A stretch of 42,351 bases of DNA from an uncultured Paracoccaceae bacterium (GTDB taxonomy: Bacteria; Pseudomonadota; Alphaproteobacteria; Rhodobacterales; Rhodobacteraceae): positions 1 through 42,351 of the forward strand of contig CAMZLM010000043.1 in NCBI GenBank assembly GCA_947311485.1, read 5' to 3'. A program made the position numbers and the translations under genes. Position 1 is the stretch's first letter. Each line of letters starts with the position of its first letter. This document shows positions 9,377 through 16,816 of the stretch, one piece after another. Under the pieces are notes generated by a model that worked only from the letters and a program-made list of their open reading frames with translations, did no database searches and had not been told where the DNA came from.

Positions 9377-9850
9377 ATGACTTTATCTAGTACGCAAAGA
9401 AAACTTGTTAAATGGGGGGTGGCGACCATTCTAGTGGTTCAGATTTCATTCAACCTGTTACAGATCCGTGTTCTAAATACATCTTTCTCCTTCCAAGGAC
9501 TACTCAATACTCACGACTTGTCGGTTCTAGCAAATCAAGTTTTGCCAATAGTGATCGTGTTTCTGCTCCTTTTTACACTATTTCTTTTCATAAAAAACAA
9601 CCCTATAGCGATCTGGGTCTATGCAGCTGCAATTTTTTCGATATTGTTAAAACTATATGCCCTTCACATTTTATACGGTTTATTGGCACAAGAGATGAAC
9701 ATTGGGAGCATAACGTCATCACCCAGCGTGTATTTAACAAACATGATTAAAACTGTAGCAGTGTTTGTTATGCGGCTTTCCTCACTTGTACTTATTCTCT
9801 TCTTGATATCCCAAGCACTTAATATCCAAAGAGGTAGTGCTGGAAAATGA
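9377..9850 (+). CDS. Four-helix membrane protein of unknown function, AT-rich
   Basis: A 157-residue integral membrane protein with four evident hydrophobic segments (about residues 12-30, 52-72, 77-100 and 125-148) and no recognisable motif. It resembles small DUF-type inner-membrane proteins of the DUF2975 kind in layout, but I cannot assign a family. Its base composition is clearly richer in A+T than the flanking sucB and lpd genes, with codons such as TTA, AGA and ATA that neighbours avoid, which suggests later acquisition. It overlaps the following VOC gene by ATGA, so the two are translationally linked. No strong Shine-Dalgarno precedes the ATG (AAGGCG about 14 nt upstream). The shared 3' end makes a genuine gene likely. 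Confidence 0.65.
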   Translation: MTLSSTQRKLVKWGVATILVVQISFNLLQIRVLNTSFSFQGLLNTHDLSVLANQVLPIVIVFLLLFTLFLFIKNNPIAIWVYAAAIFSILLKLYALHILYGLLAQEMNIGSITSSPSVYLTNMIKTVAVFVMRLSSLVLILFLISQALNIQRGSAGK

Positions 9851-10476
9851 TCACCTTTGACCACCTTGCCGTGACCGCCCCCGACCTGCAGGCCGGAACC
9901 GGTCATGTACGGGCGCAAACCGGCCTGACCCTGCCGGTCGGCGGGGAACATCCGCAAATGGCGACCCATAACCGGATTACCCGTTTCAGCGATGATACCT
10001 ATCTGGAAATCATCACCCCGAACCCCGCCGCTCTGGCCCCGAACCGGCCCCGCTGGTTCAATCTGGATACCGTCACACGCCCCGGCCTTTCCGCATGGAT
10101 CGTCCGCACCGATGACATCGAGCGCTGCATCGAAACGGCGGCAACACTTGGCATTGACCTCGGGCAGGCGGTGGCGTTGCAACGGGGCGATCTGCGCTGG
10201 CGGTTCAGCCTGCGTGACGATGGCTCCATTCCGCTGAACGGGGCTGCGCCGCTGGTGATCCAGTGGGACACAGACGGCCCCCACCCCGCCGCCAACATGC
10301 CCGATGCCGGGCTGCGGCTGGACCAGCTGACGATCACAACCCCGCAAGCCGATAAATTGCGGGCGTTACTTTCCGCACTGGGCATGTCGAACCTGCCGAA
10401 AATCAATACAGGCGCGGCTGTCGAACTGGCCGCAACACTGGCATTGCCCGATGGCCGCAAGGCGACCCTGACATGA
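9847..10476 (+). CDS. VOC/glyoxalase-like domain protein
   Basis: A 209-residue protein of the glyoxalase-like VOC group (PF13468-type). It begins ITFDHLAVTAPDL, typical of the first beta-alpha-beta repeat with a candidate metal histidine (His6), and continues with MATHNRITRFSDDTYLEIITPNP, where the conserved glutamate of the family occurs. It has no signal peptide or membrane segment. The start overlaps the stop of the upstream membrane protein by four bases, and lpd follows 36 nt later. The substrate is unknown. Composition matches the GC-rich neighbours and not the AT-rich upstream gene, so the two genes have different histories despite the overlap. Confidence 0.78.
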   Translation: MITFDHLAVTAPDLQAGTGHVRAQTGLTLPVGGEHPQMATHNRITRFSDDTYLEIITPNPAALAPNRPRWFNLDTVTRPGLSAWIVRTDDIERCIETAATLGIDLGQAVALQRGDLRWRFSLRDDGSIPLNGAAPLVIQWDTDGPHPAANMPDAGLRLDQLTITTPQADKLRALLSALGMSNLPKINTGAAVELAATLALPDGRKATLT

Positions 10477-10512
10477 CCGGACAGCATATTTTATTCAACA
10501 AGGAGATCCCCA

Positions 10513-11901
10513 ATGGCATCTTATGACGTAATTATCATCGGCGGCGGCCCGGGCGGCTATGTCTGCGCCATCCGTTGTGCGCAACTCGGCCTGAAAACCG
10601 CCTGTGTCGAAGGGCGCGGCGCGCTGGGGGGCACCTGTCTGAACGTGGGCTGTATCCCGTCCAAGGCCCTGCTCCACGCGAGCCACATGCTGCATGAAGC
10701 CGAGCATAATTTCACCAAAATGGGCCTGAAGGGGAAATCCCCGAGTGTCGATTTCAAACAAATGCTGGAATACAAGGACAGCGTGATCGGCCAGAATACT
10801 GCCGGCATCGAATTCCTGTTCAAAAAGAACAAGGTGGACTACCTGCGCGGCTGGGGCAAAATCACCGCCCCCGGTCAGGTATCCGTGGATGGTGAATTGC
10901 ACGAGGCCAAGAACATCGTGATTGCCACCGGCTCCGAACCTTCCTCCTTGCCCGGGATCGAGGTGGACGAAAAAGTCGTTGTGACCTCCACCGGTGCGTT
11001 GTCCCTGCCCAAGGTGCCAAAGCGCATGGCCGTAATCGGGGCCGGTGTGATCGGGCTGGAACTGGGATCGGTTTACCAACGTCTGGGAACCGAGGTCACC
11101 GTGATCGAATTCCTCGACCACGTCACCCCCGGCATGGACAGCGAAATCGCCAAGACCCTTGCCCGCAGCCTGAAGAAACAGGGAATGAAATTCATCCTCA
11201 ATGCCGCCGTACAAAAAGTCGAGGCCACAAAAACCAAGGCCAAGCTGACCTATGAAGGCCGCAAAAAGGGCAATGTGGAAACGCTGGATGTGGATGTGGT
11301 GCTGGTGGCAACCGGACGCAAACCGTTCACGGACGGGTTGGGGTTCACCGAAATCGGTGGCCAGATGACAGAACGCGGCCAGATCGCCACCGATGCGCAT
11401 TGGCAAACCAACATTCCGGGCGTTTACGCAATTGGTGATGTGATTACCGGCCCGATGCTGGCGCACAAAGCCGAAGACGAAGGCATGGCCGTGGCCGAGG
11501 AAATCAAAGGCCGTCATGGCCATGTGAATTACAGCGTGATTCCGGGCGTGATCTATACCGCCCCCGAAGTCGCCAGTGTCGGGAAAACCGAAGACCAGCT
11601 CAAATCCGACGGCATCGCCTATAAGGTCGGCAAGTTTTCCTTTATGGGCAACGGGCGCGCCAAGGCGATGTTCATGGGCGACGGGTTTGTCAAAATGCTG
11701 GTGGACAAGGAAACCGACCGGATTCTGGGCTGTCACATCATCGGGCCATCGGCGGGCGAAATGATCCATGAAATCTGTGTGGCGATGGAATTCGGCGCAT
11801 CGGCACAGGACATTGCCCTGACCTGCCATGCGCACCCCACCTGTTCAGAGGCCGTGCGCGAGGCCGCGCTTGCCTGTGGTGACGGGGCGATTCACGCCTG
11901 A
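10513..11901 (+). CDS. lpdA: Dihydrolipoyl dehydrogenase (E3)
   Basis: A 462-residue FAD disulfide oxidoreductase that reoxidises the dihydrolipoyl group of E2 with NAD+. The N-terminal FAD motif GGGPGGY, the redox-active disulfide Cys42/Cys47 in [13 protein letters not shown], the NAD-binding [17 protein letters not shown] and the second FAD motif [16 protein letters not shown] are present. The C-terminal dimerisation domain contains the catalytic [10 protein letters not shown] segment. AAGGAG lies about 8 nt before the ATG. Its place after sucAB marks it as the 2-oxoglutarate dehydrogenase E3, though it is separated from sucB by two unrelated genes and a terminator. Confidence 0.98.
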   Translation: MASYDVIIIGGGPGGYVCAIRCAQLGLKTACVEGRGALGGTCLNVGCIPSKALLHASHMLHEAEHNFTKMGLKGKSPSVDFKQMLEYKDSVIGQNTAGIEFLFKKNKVDYLRGWGKITAPGQVSVDGELHEAKNIVIATGSEPSSLPGIEVDEKVVVTSTGALSLPKVPKRMAVIGAGVIGLELGSVYQRLGTEVTVIEFLDHVTPGMDSEIAKTLARSLKKQGMKFILNAAVQKVEATKTKAKLTYEGRKKGNVETLDVDVVLVATGRKPFTDGLGFTEIGGQMTERGQIATDAHWQTNIPGVYAIGDVITGPMLAHKAEDEGMAVAEEIKGRHGHVNYSVIPGVIYTAPEVASVGKTEDQLKSDGIAYKVGKFSFMGNGRAKAMFMGDGFVKMLVDKETDRILGCHIIGPSAGEMIHEICVAMEFGASAQDIALTCHAHPTCSEAVREAALACGDGAIHA

Positions 11902-12629
11902 TGGATGTGGGCTATCTGGTCGCCGGGGCGATCCTCGGCGGCTTTGTTAACGGGTTAACCGGTTTCGGATTTGCCCTGATGGCCAGCGGCTTGTGGTTGC
12001 AGGTTTTGGCCCCGACGCAAATGGTCCCGCTGTTGGTGGTGTCGATGTTGGCCGCCAACCTGCAGGCCCTGCCGCGCGTGTGGCGGATGATCGAACCCCA
12101 CCGCACCTTGCCGCTTGTGCTGGGCGGGTTGGCTGGCGTGCCTGTCGGGGTGTGGCTGCTGCCGCGTATCCCGCTTGATCTGTTCAAACTGGCGGTTGTC
12201 GGGCTTATTTTGCTTAACCTCGGCTTTGTCACCGCCTTGCGCGGGCGTGTCATGCTGCCAAAACGGTTTGAAAAAGCCGCCCCCCTGACCGGATTCATCG
12301 GCGGGCTGTTTGGCGGATTGAACGGGCTGTCCGGCATCGCATTGACCATTTGGGCCGGTTTGTTTGGCTGGTCCAAACGGGAAAAACGCGGGGTATTTCA
12401 GGGATACAATCTGATTATGGCTCTGTTAACGTTGGCATTTTTCTATGCCAAGGGTCTGCTGGATGCCGCATTTTTCAGCAACGCCGTAGTTGTAATTCCC
12501 ATTGCCCTGATCTGCGCCTATGGCGGAGTACGCCTGTTTGAACGGCTCGCAGACAAAAATTTTGGCCTGATCATCAATCTGTTAATGCTTTTTTCGGCGT
12601 TAAACCTGCTTGCCAGTATATTTTATTAA
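11901..12629 (+). CDS. TauE/SafE-family membrane permease
   Basis: A 242-residue protein with about seven or eight transmembrane segments, typical of the TauE/SafE (sulfite exporter/anion permease) family. The first helix has the glycine- and asparagine-rich GFVNGLTGFGFALMASGLW signature, and a second copy-like FIGGLFGGLNGLSGIALTIWA occurs at about residues 130-155, reflecting the family's internal duplication. It shares the bases TGATG with the lpd stop and is therefore translated directly after lpd. The family exports or imports sulfite, sulfonates or other small organic anions; the substrate here is unknown. The gene ends the TCA cluster. Confidence 0.82.
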   Translation: MDVGYLVAGAILGGFVNGLTGFGFALMASGLWLQVLAPTQMVPLLVVSMLAANLQALPRVWRMIEPHRTLPLVLGGLAGVPVGVWLLPRIPLDLFKLAVVGLILLNLGFVTALRGRVMLPKRFEKAAPLTGFIGGLFGGLNGLSGIALTIWAGLFGWSKREKRGVFQGYNLIMALLTLAFFYAKGLLDAAFFSNAVVVIPIALICAYGGVRLFERLADKNFGLIINLLMLFSALNLLASIFY

Positions 12630-12643
12630 TCAAATATTAAAAT

Positions 12644-12659
12644 AGTGACAACTGTCACT
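12644..12659. repeat. Inverted repeat AGTGACA-N2-TGTCACT
   Basis: A perfect 7-bp inverted repeat with a 2-nt centre begins 14 nt after the TauE-family stop codon. It could be an operator or a short terminator hairpin (followed by TT then AT-rich sequence). It lies upstream of the candidate structured RNA at 12715-12800. Confidence 0.35.
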
Positions 12660-12714
12660 TTAAATCCGAAAAAAATAACTATGTATGGATCCTATAGAAA
12701 GTCACGGTTTAATT

Positions 12715-12800
12715 CCGGCGTGGCAAAGGCAGAGCAATCTGCCAGGTGGGAAATTCAAGCCCTTGGCCATGCGTGTTGTGCCATCTGCGCCGGTTTTTTT
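12715..12800 (+). ncRNA. Possible structured small RNA with T7 terminator
   Basis: This non-coding stretch folds into a closed multi-branched shape by inspection. Bases 12715-12723 pair with 12785-12793 (CCGGCGTGG with CTGCGCCGG, two G-U pairs). Inside are a perfect hairpin GGCAGA-GCAA-TCTGCC (12728-12743) with a GNRA tetraloop, a GGG/CCC stem (12748-12750 with 12760-12762) and a TGGC/GCCA stem (12764-12767 with 12780-12783). Seven T residues (12794-12800) follow the closing helix directly, as in an intrinsic terminator. It does not contain the SRP RNA core and matches no RNA family I recognise. No convincing promoter is seen, so it could also be a 3' UTR-derived RNA of the lpd-TauE transcript. 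Confidence 0.35.
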
Positions 12801-12816
12801 AGTCTATTTCCAACAA

Positions 12817-12848
12817 AAAACGCCCCGGTAAAATTACCGGGGCGTTTT
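12817..12848. terminator. Strong bidirectional Rho-independent terminator
   Basis: A 15-bp perfect inverted repeat, AAAACGCCCCGGTAA (12817-12831) and TTACCGGGGCGTTTT (12834-12848), with A and T runs on both sides. It serves the plus-strand TCA/TauE cluster and the convergent minus-strand zeta-inhibitor gene, whose stop codon begins 6 nt beyond it. Confidence 0.9.
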
Positions 12849-12853
12849 CTTTA

Positions 12854-13168
12854 TCAGGCTTCGGCAACCATTTGCTGTTTTGCCTCTAGCATACATTCGG
12901 CCATTTTGGCGCGAATGGTGGCTTCGTCCGCCTTGCCGGCCAGATCGGCCGCCAACTTGCGAAACACGTCTTCTTTGCCGGCTTCTTCAAAATCGCTGGC
13001 AATCACGGTTTTGGCATAGGCCAGCGCCTCGTCACCGGATTTTCCCAGCAGTTCAGCCGCCCAGAGACCAACCAGTTTATTGGCACGGGCTTCGGTTTTG
13101 AATTTCATCGCTTCGTCATGGGCGAATTTGTTTTCGTAAGCAGATTCGCGTTCGTCAAATGCGGACAT
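12854..13168 (-). CDS. F1-ATPase zeta inhibitor subunit (DUF1476)
   Basis: A 104-residue protein of the DUF1476/ATPase-inhibitor zeta family, characterised in Paracoccus denitrificans, where the N-terminal segment enters the F1 sector and blocks ATP hydrolysis. The conserved [21 protein letters not shown]-terminus (the inhibitory region), the [17 protein letters not shown] helix and the C-terminal four-helix part with [14 protein letters not shown] are all present, at the usual length. AGGAGTGAC precedes the ATG. It is monocistronic, divergent from purC (156 nt gap) and convergent with the TauE-family gene across the terminator. The ATP synthase operon itself is not here. Assignment rests on clear family resemblance. 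Confidence 0.88.
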   Translation of the reverse strand: MSAFDERESAYENKFAHDEAMKFKTEARANKLVGLWAAELLGKSGDEALAYAKTVIASDFEEAGKEDVFRKLAADLAGKADEATIRAKMAECMLEAKQQMVAEA

Positions 13169-13244
13169 GTGTCACTCCTGTATGTTGTTCCCCTTCTATA
13201 TGGCGGCAGGACAACAATAGCGCAAGACATCGCTGCATATTTGC

Positions 13245-13273
13245 TTGATATGCCTTGTTTGATTGCCTATAGA
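13245..13273 (+). promoter_or_regulatory. Predicted sigma-70 promoter of purCSQ
   Basis: TTGATA (13245-13250) and TATAGA (13268-13273) are separated by 17 nt, near the optimum. A start near 13280 would give a leader of about 45 nt before purC. No PurR-type or riboswitch element is evident in that leader. Confidence 0.5.
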
Positions 13274-13324
13274 GACGGCAAATTTGCAGGGGATTTTCCT
13301 TGCCAGCCTGAAGCGGAGACCCCG

Positions 13325-14083
13325 ATGTCGCGACGCAAGAAAATCTACGAAGGCAAAGCTAAAATCCTGTATGAAGGCCCGGAACCGGGAACTCTGGTGC
13401 AGTATTTCAAGGACGATGCCACCGCCTTCAACGCCGCCAAGAAAGACGTGATCGAAGGTAAAGGCGTGTTGAACAACCGTTTGTCCGAACATTTTATGAA
13501 GGGGTTAACCGCGATTGGCGTGCCGAACCACTTTATCAAACGTCTGAACATGCGCGAACAGTTGATCCACAAGGTAGACATCATTCCGCTCGAGGTCATC
13601 GTGCGCAATGTGGCCGCCGGTTCCCTGTCCAAGATGCTCGGCATCGAAGAAGGCACCCCCCTGCCCCGCCCGATTGTGGAATTCTGCTACAAGGATGATT
13701 CCCTTGGCGATCCGCTGGTGTCCGAAGAACATATTCTGGCGTTTCAATGGGCCAGCCAGCAGGATCTGGACGATATGGTCTCTATGGCGCTGCGGGTGAA
13801 TGATTTCATGTCCGGCCTGATGTTTGGTGTCGGCATTCAACTGGTGGATTTCAAAATCGAAATCGGTCGTCAGTTTGACGGCGACTTTTCGCGCCTGATT
13901 CTGGCCGATGAAATCAGCCCCGACAGCTGCCGGCTGTGGGATGTGGAAACCGGGCGCAAGCTCGACAAGGATGTGTTCCGCCGCGATCTGGGTGATCTGG
14001 CGGATGCCTATACAGAAGTGGCAGACCGGCTTGGCCTGATGCCGAAAAATCCGCGCTCTGATGGGCCAAAACTGGTGAACTAA
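13325..14083 (+). CDS. purC: Phosphoribosylaminoimidazole-succinocarboxamide synthase (SAICAR synthase)
   Basis: A 252-residue PurC, which ligates aspartate to CAIR in purine synthesis. The ATP-binding N-terminus ([26 protein letters not shown]), the [24 protein letters not shown] segment, and [10 protein letters not shown] and [12 protein letters not shown] near the C-terminus are diagnostic. The open frame continues further upstream, but the ATG at 13325 begins the family sequence and has GGAG about 9 nt before it. It leads the purC-purS-purQ operon, 12 nt before purS, behind a good promoter at 13245. Confidence 0.97.
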   Translation: MSRRKKIYEGKAKILYEGPEPGTLVQYFKDDATAFNAAKKDVIEGKGVLNNRLSEHFMKGLTAIGVPNHFIKRLNMREQLIHKVDIIPLEVIVRNVAAGSLSKMLGIEEGTPLPRPIVEFCYKDDSLGDPLVSEEHILAFQWASQQDLDDMVSMALRVNDFMSGLMFGVGIQLVDFKIEIGRQFDGDFSRLILADEISPDSCRLWDVETGRKLDKDVFRRDLGDLADAYTEVADRLGLMPKNPRSDGPKLVN

Positions 14084-14095
14084 AGGATTACTCCG

Positions 14096-14335
14096 ATGAA
14101 AGCACGTGTATTTGTGACCCTGAAAAACGGTGTATTGGACCCACAGGGCAGCGCTGTGCGCCGCTCGCTTGGCTCCCTTGGATTTGAGGGCGTTGAAAAG
14201 GTGCGTCAGGGCAAGGTGATCGAACTGGACCTGACAGAAACCGACACGGACAAGGCCCGCGCGCAGGTGACCGAGATGTGCGAAAAATTGCTCGCCAACA
14301 CCGTGATCGAAGACTATTCCGTGGAAATCCTCTGA
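14096..14335 (+). CDS. purS: FGAM synthase PurS subunit
   Basis: A 79-residue PurS, the small dimeric subunit of the three-part phosphoribosylformylglycinamidine synthase (PurL-PurQ-PurS), which supports ammonia transfer. The sequence [20 protein letters not shown] followed by [18 protein letters not shown] and a C-terminal [17 protein letters not shown] is typical. AAAGGA precedes the ATG. Its stop shares bases with the purQ start (TGATG), so PurS and PurQ are made together. The large subunit gene purL is not in the window. Confidence 0.96.
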   Translation: MKARVFVTLKNGVLDPQGSAVRRSLGSLGFEGVEKVRQGKVIELDLTETDTDKARAQVTEMCEKLLANTVIEDYSVEIL

Positions 14336-15006
14336 TGCGCGCCGCCGTCATTCAGTTCCCCGGCTCCAACTGTGACCGCGATCTGGCGGTGGCTTTTGGC
14401 AATGTCACCGGCAAACCTGCCGAAATGGTCTGGCACAAGGAAACCGGCCTGCCCGCCGGCCTTGACGTGATCGCCATTCCCGGCGGATTTTCCTTTGGCG
14501 ATTATCTGCGGTGCGGCGCGATTGCCGCGCGCTCGCCGATCATGCAGGCCGTTGTCGATTTCGCCAACAAGGGCGGCTATGTGCTGGGGATTTGCAACGG
14601 TTTTCAGGTGCTCACCGAAACCGGCCTGCTGCCCGGGGCGTTGATGCGCAATGCTGGCATGAAATTTATCTGCAAAGACAGTGAATTACAGGTTTCCACC
14701 CGCGACAGCATGTTTACCTCTGCCTATCGTAAGGGCGCAAAAATTACCGTGCCCGTGGCGCATCACGACGGCAATTACACCGCCGATGCCAACACCCGCG
14801 CGGCGCTGATGGATCAGGACCGGATTGCGTTTACCTATGTAAACAACCCCAACGGGTCCATGGATGACATCGCCGGTATCCTGTCAGAAAACCGGCGTGT
14901 GCTGGGAATGATGCCGCATCCGGAACGCCTGAATGATCCCGCACTGGGCGGCACCGATGGCAGCGGATTGTTTCAGGGCATCGCCGATGCGCTGGTTTCC
15001 GCTTGA
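14335..15006 (+). CDS. purQ: FGAM synthase glutaminase subunit PurQ
   Basis: A 223-residue class-I glutamine amidotransferase that supplies ammonia for FGAM synthesis. It starts [16 protein letters not shown], has the nucleophile elbow GICNGFQVL (catalytic cysteine), and the His-Glu pair in [15 protein letters not shown] near the C-terminus. The start overlaps the purS stop by one base; the frame extends upstream inside purS but the family begins at this methionine. It ends the purCSQ operon, and no terminator is visible before the dctB promoter. Confidence 0.97.
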   Translation: MRAAVIQFPGSNCDRDLAVAFGNVTGKPAEMVWHKETGLPAGLDVIAIPGGFSFGDYLRCGAIAARSPIMQAVVDFANKGGYVLGICNGFQVLTETGLLPGALMRNAGMKFICKDSELQVSTRDSMFTSAYRKGAKITVPVAHHDGNYTADANTRAALMDQDRIAFTYVNNPNGSMDDIAGILSENRRVLGMMPHPERLNDPALGGTDGSGLFQGIADALVSA

Positions 15007-15022
15007 TCCTGCCTGCACGTGC

Positions 15023-15051
15023 TTGAGCCAGACGGGCGGACCCCTTATCCT
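15023..15051 (+). promoter_or_regulatory. Predicted dctB promoter implying a leaderless mRNA
   Basis: TTGAGC (15023-15028) and TATCCT (15046-15051) are 17 nt apart, and the dctB ATG begins only 7 nt after the last base of the -10 element. Transcription would then start at or within a base or two of the start codon. This fits the lack of any Shine-Dalgarno before that ATG. Confidence 0.4.
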
Positions 15052-15057
15052 GTCCCC

Positions 15058-16812
15058 ATGGCAGAAAAGCTGAACAGGGAAACACGCAGTTGGACCCGAT
15101 CTGTTTTACGGATCGGGGTTATGGTGTTTTTTGTCACCATGGGCCTGTTGATCTGGCTGTCGAACCTGTATTTTACCGAACGTTTCAGCCAGAAAACCAA
15201 AACCCTCGCCACCGCTCAGGTCGCCTTGTATTCCGGTCGTCTGGTGTCGGAACTGCAACGGAATTCTGTGGTGCCCTTGTTGCTCTCGCGCGATACGCGG
15301 TTGATCGGTGCGCTGAACAGTCAGGATTTTGTCGGCACCTCGCAGCGATTGATTTCCTATCAAGAGGAAATCGGGGCCAAGTCGATCATCCTGCTGGACG
15401 AATCAGGCCGCACGGTGGCCGCCTCTGATCGGCGCGAACTGGGCGCGGTGATGCGCGACGGCCCTTATTTCATTGATGCTCTGCGCTCCAACGAAACCGT
15501 TTTCACCGCTGCCGGGATCGAAGAAGGCCCAATCGGTTTTTTCTATTCCCGCAAGCTCGAGAGCGGCAAGGATATCATCGGGGTGATTGTGGTGGAGGTC
15601 GACCTCGACCATTTGTTTGACACCTGGTCAAGTCAGGAAAGCACGATTTTTGTGACCAATTCCGAAGGCACAATTATTCTGTCCACCGAACGCCAGTTCC
15701 GCCACCAAACCATCGAACAGGCCCTGTCCAGCCAACCGGCCCTGTCACCGGTGGAACGCGCCTGGCGGGCCACGGGCGAATGGACGCAAACCGTTGTCGA
15801 TGCCTATATCAAGGGTAAGCCCCTGTTTCGGTTGGAAACAAAGGTTCCCTTTCGCGGTTGGCGGCTGAATTACCTTGCCTCGTTTGAGGGCGTGCGCGCA
15901 CAGGTCAATAGCATTCTGGCGCTGGAATTGATGGCCTTGGCCATTTTGACCTCGCTTGGATTTTATGTGCTGTCACGGCGCGCCATCCGGCAATCGTTTT
16001 TGTTCAAGGCCGAATCGGAACAGTTGCGGGCCTTGAATGAACGGCTCTCGCTGGAAATTGTGGAACGCGAACGCGCCGAAAAAAACCTCGAGGTCGCGGA
16101 ACAGAGCCTCGCGCAGAGCTCCAAGCTCGCCGCGCTGGGTGAAATGTCCGCTGCCGTCAGCCATGAATTGAACCAGCCGCTGGCCGCCATGCGCACCTAT
16201 CTGGCGGGGGCGAAATTGCTGTTGCAGCGCAACCGCTCGCCCGAGGCGCTGTCGTCCTTTCAACGGATCGACGATCTGATCGAACGCATGGGCGCGATCA
16301 CGCGGCAATTGAAATCCTACGCCCGCAAAAGCGGCGATGAGTTGGTGCCGGTGGACCTGCGCGAATCGGTGAATGCGTCCTTGGCGATGATGTCGCCGCA
16401 GCTGTCACAGATGCGGGTGGAAATTTCCGTGACCCTGCCTCCGGATCCGGTGATGGTGATGGGCGACAAGGTCCGGCTTGAACAGGTAATCGTCAACCTG
16501 CTGCGCAACGCGCTGGATGCGATGAAACTACAGGAAACCCCGAAACTGGATATTCTGCTGGTGGCCGGTGACACGGTGAAACTGTCGGTGCGTGACAACG
16601 GGACCGGGATTGAAAACCTTAAAGAAATGTTCGAACCGTTTTTCACCACGAAAAAGCCCGGCGACGGTGTCGGCCTTGGTCTGGCGATTTCCTCGGGCAT
16701 TGCCAAAGACCTCGGTGGGCGGCTTCTTGCCCGAAATGGCCGCCAAGGCGGGGCGGTGTTTGAATTCCAGCTGCCGCGCATGGATATTGCACAGGAACAA
16801 GCGGCGGAGTAA
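15058..16812 (+). CDS. dctB: C4-dicarboxylate sensor histidine kinase DctB
   Basis: A 584-residue membrane histidine kinase. A transmembrane helix at about residues 15-38 and another at about 285-305 flank a periplasmic double-PDC sensor domain (segments YQEEIGAKSIILLDESGRTVAAS and IFVTNSEGTIILSTER). There follow a coiled-coil linker, the HisKA domain with phospho-acceptor His369 in AVSHELNQPLAAM, and the HATPase domain with NLLRNALDA, DNGTGI and GVGLGLAIS. The HELNQPLAAMRTYLAGA segment and the PDC layout are characteristic of DctB. A GTG start 39 nt upstream is possible, but the ATG at 15058 has a promoter placed for leaderless expression. It is 4 nt upstream of dctD; the dct transporter genes are not in the window. 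Confidence 0.88.
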   Translation: MAEKLNRETRSWTRSVLRIGVMVFFVTMGLLIWLSNLYFTERFSQKTKTLATAQVALYSGRLVSELQRNSVVPLLLSRDTRLIGALNSQDFVGTSQRLISYQEEIGAKSIILLDESGRTVAASDRRELGAVMRDGPYFIDALRSNETVFTAAGIEEGPIGFFYSRKLESGKDIIGVIVVEVDLDHLFDTWSSQESTIFVTNSEGTIILSTERQFRHQTIEQALSSQPALSPVERAWRATGEWTQTVVDAYIKGKPLFRLETKVPFRGWRLNYLASFEGVRAQVNSILALELMALAILTSLGFYVLSRRAIRQSFLFKAESEQLRALNERLSLEIVERERAEKNLEVAEQSLAQSSKLAALGEMSAAVSHELNQPLAAMRTYLAGAKLLLQRNRSPEALSSFQRIDDLIERMGAITRQLKSYARKSGDELVPVDLRESVNASLAMMSPQLSQMRVEISVTLPPDPVMVMGDKVRLEQVIVNLLRNALDAMKLQETPKLDILLVAGDTVKLSVRDNGTGIENLKEMFEPFFTTKKPGDGVGLGLAISSGIAKDLGGRLLARNGRQGGAVFEFQLPRMDIAQEQAAE

Positions 16813-16816
16813 AAAT

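Noticed and set aside
11943-11960. Possible CtrA-type sites (TTAAC-N-TTAAC) inside the TauE gene
   Set aside because: Spacing is 4 nt rather than the 7 nt of CtrA sites, and it is within coding sequence.
12661-12816. SRP (4.5S) RNA candidate
   Set aside because: The region is structured but the conserved SRP core, with its GGAA-type asymmetric loop, is not present, so I call it only a possible structured RNA.
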